A stretch of DNA of 62,000 nt, taken from Glandiceps talaboti (lineage: Eukaryota; Hemichordata; Enteropneusta; Spengelidae). Positions 12,797 through 25,600 of this stretch are shown one piece after another (the stretch's first letter is position 1; each line of letters opens with the position of its first letter). The notes below the pieces were generated by a model. It saw only the letters and a program-made list of their open reading frames with translations. It was not told where the DNA came from and ran no database searches. Position numbers and translations under genes: made by a program. The DNA lies in the NCBI RefSeq assembly GCF_964340395.1, contig NC_135549.1:12704842-12766841 (forward strand), in the 5' to 3' direction.

Positions 12797-15700
12797 CTGT
12801 GAAGATAATATATACCAACATTTAGAAATACTGACATGTGTTACAAGTGTGTCGATCATTTCAACTCACCGAAAGCTAACATGGTACTCATATAAAGAAC
12901 ATAACTGGGGTACCAATAACACTGAAAAGCCTTGTCCCAAAGTCAACTACTGAATAAGTACAGTTCGAACAAAAATGAAATTGGTTCTCCCATGACCACC
13001 TTCACTACCGTACAACTGGTTTGAACCATTTAAGCCCCCCCAAAAGGAATTGTTTCTGGTCTAGAAAATTTGTCTAAAGTGGTGCGATGACATAATTGAT
13101 TTTTTTTCTAATTTTCAACAAACCTGTCACTCAATCTACTATTTATGGCAGTTATCGTACTGTTCTTTTTTTTATTGAATATTTAAAAACCATTCTTGGG
13201 CTGGATTACATAAAGTTGACACAGTTGACTACCTACCTTGTTGGCCCATGTACTTGAATTTTCATATTCTATTTTTAAATGTTGCACTTCTTTGTGAAGG
13301 TCTTCATTATCTTTTTCACATTCTCTACATTTCGTCCTAAGACGTGAATTTTCTTTGTTTGCCTCAGCAAGCTGGAGATGAATAGGAAGAATACATGTTT
13401 AGAATTCAGACAGACCCATGGTGTATGAGGAAATGGTATTCAACTGTATAGTGGGCTTCCCAGCCCAAAACCTCTTGCTTGTGAACATCTTTTAAGCCAA
13501 GACAGTGGTAAAATCCTTCTATTTCTGTTAATAATTAGCATTAATGAGACTTAAACATTATGTATCACTTTCCTAAACTACCATTTGTACACCATATTGC
13601 ATATCAGAGTCATTCACCTCTTTGCGTGCCCTATCAGCATCTCTTCTAGCTTCTTTCAAATCTCGTTTCCATGTATTTTCTTTATCTTCTAGTTTCACTC
13701 TCTCTGCATCTAAGTCTTTGAACTGTGACTGTAACCTGTTCAAGTCTTGAGTCAACCTTGAGTTATCTTTTTTAGACCTGAGACAAAAAAAAAAGTGTAA
13801 AAGAAAACACATCTCAATAATTTATAATCTAATTGAATTCACATTTAAAAGAAAGCTAAAGAAAATTTCTAATAATACAAATACATACACAACTCAAAAT
13901 ATTTAATAAATAAAATTGTAAATTTCAACATACAAAATATGAATCATTAATTGGCATGCACATATTTAAAAAAAAAGATGAAGATTAAAATGACTCATGG
14001 ACTGTTTAGTAACTCAATTTGACAATATGAGATACATATATAATTTGTCGCCGATGAAGACATCTGCCAACAGGCGATAAAGCCTTATAGCAAGACATCA
14101 GATTTGTGCTAAGACAGTTGCCAAACTAAAGGTTAAGGATGACAGAACCTCTGACAGACTTGGTAATACTGTGTGAATACAAACTCAATCAAGTAGGGGT
14201 AAGACTCGGCAGAACTGTGTGATACAAACCCAATCTACTAGGGACTAGGGGTAAGACTTGACAGTCGGAGGTGGTAAATCCAAAATGTAAACAAAGCTAA
14301 ACAAGAAAATAACATGTTGAGAACATAATGAAAGGTAAAATAACTACACATACTTCCTGAGGTCATTCTCTATAGCATGGACCTTTTTCCTGAGACTGCT
14401 ACACTCCTCTCTCAGTCCGTTTAAGTCAGCTGTTGACAGGAAGTAGAAATATAAAACTTCAGCAATGTATTATGGGATTTCCATAGTGAGATTAGTATTG
14501 TGAATGTTACATTAGCAAACTCAAGCATTTAACTCTTTTATGAAGTAAAGATGAGGCTTAGAATGTAAATGAAGTTGAAAAAGGAGATAGAATTCAAACT
14601 CTTACACAGTAATAAGATGATATTGTAATGAATAGTGAATTTGACTTTTATAGTGTGAATATGACAGCAAAGACGACAGACTGCTGGTGTCAAGCTCTTT
14701 GAGTGTTTCATCCAAAAGAATTTGACATTTTCATTTTAGATGATTGAATTATAAAAAAAAAAACATCCCAAAAGAAGAACAAAGGTAGACATTTAGATAC
14801 TACATCTAACTTTTTTTCCCCTGATTCATTCTTGACAGCAGCAGCATCAAGGTTAGTGTTATTTCAGATTGATAATGAAAGTAATATAGAGAGTTCCTTC
14901 ATATCAGAGATGTACCACAATGGGCAAAGGGTAAAGCATTCTGTTTTGTTTTTCCTTCTTGAGAGATAACCATGACGGAATAAAAATTCAGGCAAATGAG
15001 CGAAATTACTGGCAGGGCCCAGCTGAACTCAAGCAGAGTTTGTTATCATACCATAAAAGTATATCAACAGATTAACAAAAAATTAAAATGCGAGTTGCAA
15101 CTTAAAGCATTGTAAATAGTTGGCTAGCAAACAGACAGTTTGTTAAACAAAAAAGGAACTAATGAAATAACCTGGCAAGTCAAAATCTGATGGAGATGGC
15201 ACATTAATTTCATCGTCATCTTCATCATCGCCATATTGGACATCATCATTGGATGGGAGTTCTTTCTCCATGTCTAGGGAAGGGAAAAATGGGGAGTATG
15301 GGATGACAAGCAGGATCAACAACAGGAAAAAGAAAAAGAAAACGAGACATAAACAGAAATTTTAACACTGTGACAAATTTACAAATGTGTCTTAAAACAC
15401 TGTAGGAGTGCACAGACAAACATTTAGCACAGAAAGAGAGAGTGAAATACTGGTATCAGTTGAATAATAAAAGAAACACACAAAGAGGGTGAGACACAAA
15501 ACTACATACAAATAAACAATTAGGAGATGTACTACTCTGTCTATATATACCTTTAGTTCTGGTCGTTTCATCTTCACGTTTCTTTGCTTGTCTTTGTAAT
15601 TCTTTGGCGGCTTTACTTGCTTGATTCGCTTCCTGGGCTTGTTTGCATCTTTCTTTCTTCTCTTTGTCAAGTGAAGACTGCAGCTCTCTGACTTGACCTG

Positions 15701-18700
15701 AAATCATAGATGGAAAATCAAAGGCCTGTAGCTGGTAACAAGATGCGTTGCACATCTTCCCATACAATGTCATGTTTTCTGTATGTGTAGGGGGGTTTGC
15801 ATGTACTACTCAGGGGGGATGGTTATCACCTGACTGTATGAAATCACTCACAGTGAAAGGAGTCAACAGGTCTTTCTATCATTTCAGGATGAAACGTAAC
15901 AACATGAGATATGTCGTCTCACACAATGCATCATGGAACTGGAAAAATCAACTATTGAACAATCCTATTGAGGTACAAATCTTAAAGAAATCATTGTAAA
16001 TGACAAAAAATGCAGAATACACAAGCGGTTGTGAAAGGTCTGGATAAGTGTCAAAATTGTATTGGAATGTCCATGTGTTGTTATGTTTCACGAAAGAATG
16101 TACATAGAGAGATAAATTCAGAAATAGAATCCGTATACCTGAACTAGCCATAAAATGGATGCAGGTGTCAACAATGTATCTAACATATGGAACAAGAATA
16201 TAACCTTTGACCTCTGGCAATAACATGGTAGTAGACTCCTTACCTCTGAGCTGCTCTGCTTCATTGTGACTCTGTTTAGCAGCCTGTTGTGCATCTAGTA
16301 ATTGTTCTGTAAAAAAAAAGAGAAGGAAACCTTCATGAAGACTTGACCTGTAAAGTACAGGGTGTGAGACTCCTTAAAGTACAGGGTGTGAGACACAAGA
16401 GTGTTAAACCATAGACATGTAGTGTTCAACATGTACTAACGTTCAAAGGAGAACTGTATAAGTAGACTACTATTATACTCCTAGTAATCTAAGCGTACAT
16501 AGAACTCATACTAACATACACCATATTTGACAAGAAATGTTCAATCTCCATCTAACTTTGACATTTATCACCTGACCAAATATTTGAACAAATTTATTCA
16601 GTAGAATGACAAGTTAGGTTTCATGTGTGACTACACTAAGATAAGTCAAGTATGTGACACTGTGTTTGTAGGGGAATGTTTCACTGGAGATATCATTTAA
16701 TTTAGAAAGCTCACAAAGATTGTCTACTTCATTTGGATACCTCATACTGAAGTGTAACTAATGGTTGTAACTCATACGAATGAAAGAAATGCAGTGAAAA
16801 ATGGTATTGGTTTCACATACATCTTTTGCTAGCAAAAAGTATATTAGAATGTTTTACTTTCTCTTGGGCTACGTGTGTTACCCTATAATTCAGGTAAATG
16901 GGGATTTTTCTCCATTTCATGGGGAAATAACAAACCATTCACATGGATTCCAGGTTATACCTGTGTATTCTCAGTTCACAATTTTTCCTTGAGTACATAC
17001 ATCCCATGTGTATTTTGACAACTGACCAGTTTTAATCTATATGTTGTAGTAGACACAGGTTGCATGACTGTTGAATTTAGGAGGATGGAGGACAGATGAT
17101 TTACCACCATTTATACAATATGAGAGAGATCACACATAGTGTTTAATGAAAGCAGATACTAGTAGTTACGCAGTACCACTAACATTGGTAGTTTACTCTC
17201 TTAATAGTGAGTAGGAATTAAATAGCAAGATAAAAATAAAGGTAGAAAGTGTGGTGAGAGTTATACAGAAAGGCAATCAAAGATTATGTGGAGACTCAAG
17301 CATCTACAGAGTTGGAGATTAGCAGTGGAATACTTGCTTTGTATGTGTATTACCAGGTGAAGTTTTGAATCACATGGAATTCACCTACTTTTGATTTCAT
17401 TTACTGTATCCTCTCTCTGTGTTTGCTCCTCTCGTTCCTTCGTCAACATACCTTGACAAGTTAGAAGTACAGGCAATACATAGAAGAGATGATAGCAAAC
17501 AGAGGAGAACATTTACACTGAGTAAGAATTATGTGGTGGGTTTTATAACATGCAAGTATACATACTATCTATATACATACAATGTAAGAGTTTGAAGGAG
17601 TAGACAGCCACTGTGGTGAAATATCTAACGTTGTGTAATTACCGAGTGAAGAGATAGTTACGTTAAGATTTTTTTATTAACATGCAAATATATATATACA
17701 CTGAACATCAAGAATGCAACATGTGTGGAGCTCAGATTACCACCACGTTTAAAATATTGTAACATCACATTTCATCTCCTGAATTAGTAATGTTAGTGTG
17801 TATAAAAATGTTTTCTTTTCAAGTAAGAGCGCATCATTTTGTTTATGTCATTCAAAGATTGACATAAACTCTAGTTCTCTTTACATGACATCTTACTGGA
17901 TGTCATACACCTGACATTCACTGGCTTTATTTGTATTGCTGATTACCATGTAGGATTTTTTCACTTCATAATGAAATTTGAAAATATGCTGTCAAGGTCA
18001 AACACATGTCTATGAACCCACCATTATATTTGTTCCTGCATTAACCCCAAATGACAATTGGTATATGAAATACTTACTTCTAAGGTTTTCTGCCTCTTTG
18101 TGATTGGCTTTAGCAGTTTCTTGTTCAACTAGAAGTTGATCTATTGATGAAAATGATGAGGAAATGAAATTTAATGAATTCAAATGACGATTTCAAGTTT
18201 ATTAATGACATTTTCCTGAAGTGTTACTGTTGATTACAATCATGTGTGTCATACTTTTCCTAAACAGATCACGATAGGGACAAAGCACACCCTCTATGTC
18301 TAACATGTGAATTACTTTGTTTTTCTTTTCAATTTCTACCAATCCAATTTGAAATGTTGTCACCCTTTATTTGTCTAGAAAACAAAAAAGATGAGTTCCT
18401 CACCTCTGAGTGTAAGGATCTGTTCTTTGACTTCTTTAGCTGAAGCTTCTGCTTTGTTCAATTGCTCTGAAATCCAAAAATATCCACACATTATCATTCT
18501 TTCTTTAAATTGAAACAGTGTGCTATACACTACTACTGTGATGTTGGAATTGAGATGACAGCTACATCAATGAATATATCTGTTAGAATATAATGACTGA
18601 AAGTGTTATCATACCCTTCAAATAAAAGTGGTACAGCCAATTTCATATCTAGACACTGGGACTGTTCTACTTTATCACAGCATTAGGGGTGAGAAGAAGA

Positions 18701-19607
18701 TTTTACCTTGCAAATCAATGATATGGTCTGATGAATGTTTAGAGGTGAGAAGGCCATCTTAGCTTACCTTGTATTAAATCAATGGCATGGTCTGAGAAAT
18801 GTTTAGGGGATAGAAGACCATCTTAGCTTACCTTGTAAATCAATGGCATGGTCTGATGAATGTTTAGCTTCCTGTCTGGCTTCCATCAGCTGGTCTTTTA
18901 ACAGCATATTCTCCTGTACTGCTTTCTCATTAGCTTCCTGGGATTCAGACAATTCATCTAGAATACAAATAATGAAATATAACCATAGTAAGTGGTATAT
19001 CATAAAATATGATTAGCATTTCATATGACATTATTTGAATAACTTACGTCGCATGACTAGTTGTCCTGTGTTCTTTTCCATGCTGTTATGTTTTTCATGT
19101 TTGGTAACTTTGTCTTGATGGAGTAGAAAGTAACTTTTGTAGATTTGTCATTTTCTATTTTTACATTGATGACACGTGTCCCTTTTCACTGCAGTCACCA
19201 AGGTAAGAATTCAAATTTGGGTAGTCTTTTTTTGTAAAGATTAAAGTGGTATGAGAACACAAAACTGTACGATATAGAAAAAAATCTGAAACACAAAAAA
19301 CACTGAATGGAATCTAGAAGGGGCCTTTGTTTGTTATGTATTCTTGTAACTAAAGTTGAAAGTCTAACAAGACGCTAACAATTATGGTGTTGACAAAACA
19401 GATTACAACATCTAACCCTTCTCTAGTAAAAATCAAGCATTGAATCCATGCTGAACAGGTACATTACACAACTACTTGGCCTCCAGTTAATGTGAATTCT
19501 AGACTATTCTCTCACAGTCGTCTAAATGACAGACTGTCAGGGAATTACTTTTCTCAGTGTATATGTTACATGCACACACACACACACACGCACGCACGCA
19601 CGCACTC

Positions 19608-19654
<47 letters not shown>

Positions 19655-22600
19655 ACCCTTACACTCACACACTCACATACACGCACACAATTTGCTTGCA
19701 TATTGAGACTGCTCAGAGACAGTTGTTAGTTTCTCAGCTAGATCAATTTCCTCAACACACTGTTGAAACTCTAAGTATTATAAGATAGTAAGGAGAGTAG
19801 TACATTTATAATGATATATGATGTTAGACTGTCAGCCATACCAGCGTAGTTGGTACAAAAGTATTTCTAGAATTTCAAACTTTCCATGTAAGTATTAGGT
19901 TAGAGGATCAAGTGTCTAAATGCTTTCTGTTACAAATAATATCAAAATTATGGATGAGAAAAAAATTGTCAGTCAATTTAACATTTACTCGGATGTGAAT
20001 AAATATTGAATTATTAGGTCATCTAACCAGTTCTCGATAACACAAACACACAGATTATGATAGTACATGTAGAAACTATACCATACCAGTATGTGAAAAA
20101 CCTATAATATGCCCCAAACAAGAATAACCATTGACCCCAAACAGCCACCAATATTTGATCCATGAATAATTTATCGCTACAAATGCAATTACATATTGAA
20201 AGATCCATTACAGTAAATGGTCTAATATGTCAAACACACTTTAGTGACAACCCTAGTAACCATTAAACAAGTTTAATTATCATTTTATTCTCATGTCTAT
20301 TTCACATATTAAATAGAAACTCCCCAGCTGTTTAAAATTGAATGTTTCAATTTGTTTGCTTAAACACATTTATCCTGTCAACATGGGTTTCATTTAGTGT
20401 TTGATATTCAGTAGGCTCAGTAGTTCAAATTTTTGTTCAATTCATTAATTTCAATATTGTTTGTTGGAGATTTTCTGTATCAAATTGAAACTGACAACAT
20501 CTAGTGAGACACGATTAACCTTATGTACATTTTGTAATATACTTGTACTGCAACCATTTACAGCAAAGAGTAGCAGAATATTGATGGCATGTTCAGACTA
20601 ACAAAAAGTAGTATCTTGATAAGTGAAAAGAAAAAACACTGGTAAATATATGTAGATCTATGATGATAATTTCATTGACTTTCAACCAACAGTTTTTCTG
20701 TAGACTACCATGTACAAGTTGAATATAGCCTTTCATATTAACGTTTATGAGAATTGAACTGCACAAAGCAAATCTTAAAATTCACAATTAGGTACTGTAA
20801 ATGTTTTGATAATCTCATTTGTCTGAAAGCTTTCCATTATTACTATTTTCAGGATTAATTTGTTTTAAAACTAACATTTCTGTGCAAAGAAATCCTGATT
20901 TATACTGAACAGATGTTTTTTTAAAAAAAAAGACAATATATATTATTACATATTTCACACACTGTAACTCAAAAATGATGTATATGATATAAATACAAAA
21001 TTAAACCATGAAATACAATACCAACGGCACCAACTAGCTGCTATGCCCATTATCCAAGACAAAACCTCACTAAATTTTCCAGTTTGAAGAAATACCAGTC
21101 TCTATAAACACACAGGTCATCAAAAAGCAGCTCACAAAGTCAGTTCACGGCCACTGTACAGGTGTACATGTATACCATTGTGGTAAACACGAAGGACATA
21201 CGAATGCACTATCTATTTTTAGATATCAATAAATTGAATTTAATAAAATTCAATGGGCAGAAGCTGTTACAGTATCAGGAAGTAAATTCTTTGACAAGAT
21301 AATTGTATGTCACCTAGTGGATTGAGTGGCTTGTAAATACAGCTATCATTACTTTATAGATAGACATAAGTACAGAGTTGCAAAGACCCATAATTAGTAT
21401 TTACCAAGGTATGTACGGGGTTACCAATTACCAGGGCAACATTTCCTGTGGTAATAATGCACGTCCCACCAGTGTTAAAATTAAAATGATGGTACCACCC
21501 ACTAGTGTTTTCTGACATATAAAGAATTAGTATGACATACTAGTGTATTACAAGGCTGTGACACACTTGTACTTGTTTATATTTGTATGTTTACTGTATC
21601 TTCAATTCTAGATATAAAAATGGTTGCAACGTTTTTTTTTCATAAACAATTTTCTGAGAAGTTATGTATTAAATAGTGGTATGCAAGATGAATTTATTTA
21701 GTACATGTATTTGTATTTGTTGCATTTTTTGGAGCTATGTCAAGAACATTTATAGAAAACCATGATAGCATGTTGAGCTGAGCTACAAGAACAAATTTTA
21801 TACTGCCTACACCATTCCAAAACTAATCAGGATGAACCATGTAAGTACTTCACATTACACCTATCTGTACACAATCCCTACCTAATTCCAAATTTTGAAA
21901 TATCTTTTCCCACCTTTTCCCACTCCAGTATGAACTTTTGTCCATTCCTTTCTGGTTTACAACTAATGCTAATCACAGACAATTCCTTGTCTATGTGCTA
22001 ATTAGCCTGTTTTAATCTTCACCATTGTCTTTTGGGACACACCATCTTGAAATAAAAACAACCCTGTACACACTCTCCTGTCTTCTCATTATAATGCAAA
22101 GACAGAGTACAAATGATCATGGATAACAATGCCGGATTGTCATCTTCCTTTTCTTCTCTTCCATGCTATGATGTAATGTTTTTGTTTTCTATAACACAAA
22201 TGGTCTCTCACTGAATTCTAGCATATACATATAACAAATTACATATTAACCCGGTGTATGGCCATCTCACACACTTTGGCTAGGTGTTATTGTTCACAAA
22301 CATTAAAGTAAGAACAGTTACTTGTTGAGACGCCATCCATCAACTGCAGGTAAGTGTACGAGGACAGCACATAAGTTAGACTATCAAATGTATACAGCAA
22401 AATTACCGAAGTGAGAAATTCTTAAATAGAAAATACATCAATACATTTCAGATCACTGTGATTCAAACAACTCATTTGTATAACATATGCAAAATTAAAG
22501 GTGGATGCTAAAAAAAAGGTAAAGTTGTTGGCTTTAGGCAGTCCATTCATACAATTGTAAGGGATACACACTGGTATTCAGAAAACACTTATCCGTAGTA

Positions 22601-25600
22601 AAAGGTTACTCACTAAACTCTGCTGTACATTGTAAACCATTTGTCACAAGGTTTTCAAATTCATAGTAGACTGCCAACTTGTATCATTTTATAAATGGTC
22701 TTCAGTTAACACATTTTAAAACATAGGTGCTGCCAAGCACACTTAGTGAATGCATGTATCTACATATGGATTGACTATAGACACTGCAAACAATAGGCTG
22801 GTATAAAAACCCTCAACAGTTATGTAAAACTTTAAAATATCCCTGAATACAATAACATGGCCAGTGGAAATCACAAACTGTACAATAGAAATTGACAGGT
22901 AATTAGCAAACATTGAATGCAGTCTTTCACTAATTATGATCAATTACATACTTGGCTGTTACATGGAATTTACAAACTCTATATTTGCATATTTACAAAC
23001 TCTATATTTGCATATTTCATTAGGTTTGGAATTACAACAACTCTTCTCCTACCAAAAACACAAAACTGATTGTACACACCAAAGGTCACAATATTACACA
23101 TCTTATTTCATTCAATGGTACAAACATGTATCCCAGTCTGAAGAATAAGTACATGTTTATACACCACTATAGGCACCTGTTACCTGAAAGTTCACACATA
23201 TCCATCAATGGGAACTCATTTGTTAACCAGTCGATTACATACTACACAGACATACACACTAAATACAAATATCGATATTGACTTCAAACTTACCTAGGTC
23301 AGACTAACATATGTATATATAAAGTCAGGAGTGTGTCAAACTTTTCAAGACTCAACCACTACACATATGAATAACATGGATTATGAACTTGCTAGCAAGA
23401 CCTCTATGCCAAAAAAAGTCCAAGTGTGTCAAACACTAATACTAAGTCAACCACACACATCAGGGCAATGACTGTGAAATAACTGTACACATGCAGTCTC
23501 AACAAAGAGTTCCTTGTACTCTATTGTTCAGGTACACAGACATTCACATTTGTGATGTTTGAATAGAATCAAGTGTGACCTTACATAGAACTATACTGAA
23601 AAGCAGAATCTATGATATCTACCGTTACATTACATAGAACTACACTGAAAAGCAGTCTACCGTTACCTTATATAGAACTACACTGAAAAGCAGTTCTATA
23701 ATATCTACTGTTACCCTATATAGAACTACACTGAAAAGCAGTTCTATGATATCTACCATTACCTTATATAGAACTACACTGAAAAGCAGTTCTATGATAT
23801 CTACCGTTACCCTATATAGAACTACACTGAAAAGCAGTTCTATGATATCTACCATTGCCCTCTATAAAACTACACTGAAAAGCAGTTCTATGATATCTAC
23901 CGTTACTCTATATAAAACTACGCTGAAAAGCAGTTCTATGATATCTACTGTTACCCTATATAGAACTACACTGAAAAGCAGTTCTATGATATCTACCGTT
24001 ACCTTACATAGAACTACACTGAAAAGCAGTTCTATGATATCTACAACACAAGTATAAAACAATATCATAGGTATAAATGAAGACATACATGTATAAATTG
24101 TGACCACTATGATAGTCTGGATGCCAACATAGTCTCTAACTAAACCAATTGAGTGGCGGTATAAATTGTAACAAATAAGAACTAGACTACCACTATGACT
24201 AAAATTGAATTACAGTAATTGTGAATTTTAAGATTTGCTTTGTGCAATTCAGTTCTCATAAACGTTAATATGAAAGGCCATATTCAACTTGTACATGGTA
24301 GTCTACAGAAAAACTGTTGGTTGAAATTCAATGAAATTATCATCATAGATATACATATATTTACCATTTCCTTGTACTTCTACTCTGTTATGTATAATTT
24401 AGCCAGTACCATTCTATACTTTAGTTCTATTGACACAATGTCTGATAACACAGACTCAAGGTTAGTACTAATAGTATGGTATAATCATTGCTAAAATCAC
24501 AAATAAACAGCCTTCTACATCTACATCATATTATTCTTATCATACTGTGTCCAATCTATACTTTGTAGAAATCATTAAAATAACACCACCTCCTGGCACC
24601 TGTCGAATCTTGTCCAGAATTAAGCTGTAGTTGGGAAAATCCTTATAAGGATGGTAGCTAAATACAACATGCAGTGACAGAGGAAGTCAGTCATCAGATA
24701 TCGTTAGTTATTATCTAAAAGAGATAAATTGTACATAATGTACAACTACAGTCTTTGGACAATGCCAGTGGGCAACTTTTCTCATTGGAGTATCGGTATA
24801 TTTCACCCAGGTTAACAGCCACGTTATCAAACTACTAACAACTGTTTTGACTGTACAATATGTATGGACTCTGAGAACATACCACAGTATCTAACACCTG
24901 CTGAATCTAACAGATAATGAATTAGGAGATGAAAATAGATCAAATCAATAAACAAATTACAAGTAATGACTATTTAAGAGGTTCCTGTATCTTGAATTTA
25001 CATGAAGTTCACTTCAAATATTTCATCTTAATTTACCTTACTCCAAGCCATGACACAGACAATGCTTGTCTAATTAACTGAGGTCTAGGAATTGATAACA
25101 GTAAAATGCTGTTTGTTAAACCCCAATGATTGAATACCATGGTCTTGGATTAGTTGCACCTTAATAGGATCTTTCTTATGTGTGAGACCAAGTTTTCTAA
25201 AGCTCTGCCAGACAAAAGTTGTTCACATCTAGACCCAGTCTTTTTAAATACCAACAACTTTGTTGTTCATTACTGTAACATTACAATACAAATATCGTAA
25301 AAGCTGCACTATTCTCTGTTTTTCCATGGAAACAAACTTTCCAGTTTAGTGTTAGGAATATTTCAAACCTCTAGTTCCAGATAGCAACTACACTCATACG
25401 ATCCATCTATGAGAATAGATTACAAGTAATTATGAATTGTGAGCGAGTAGCATGAAATGTAACACTTGTCACTTTGACCTCAGCCATACAAGGTTGACCT
25501 TAAACCTACAACACTGGTAATACATACCACTACGTATCCAACCACTATCTACCAACAAGGACATCATTAATCTTGTACAACTTACTTCTAAGACTGCTAA

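Noticed and set aside
13574-13617. Longer version of exon 13618-13777 ending [11 protein letters not shown]
   Set aside because: This is read-through past a good GTGAAT donor to a stop; splicing at 13618 gives the correct phase for the next coil exon.
23640-24107. Repetitive 70-103 codon frames on both strands
   Set aside because: Produced by the 48-bp minisatellite.
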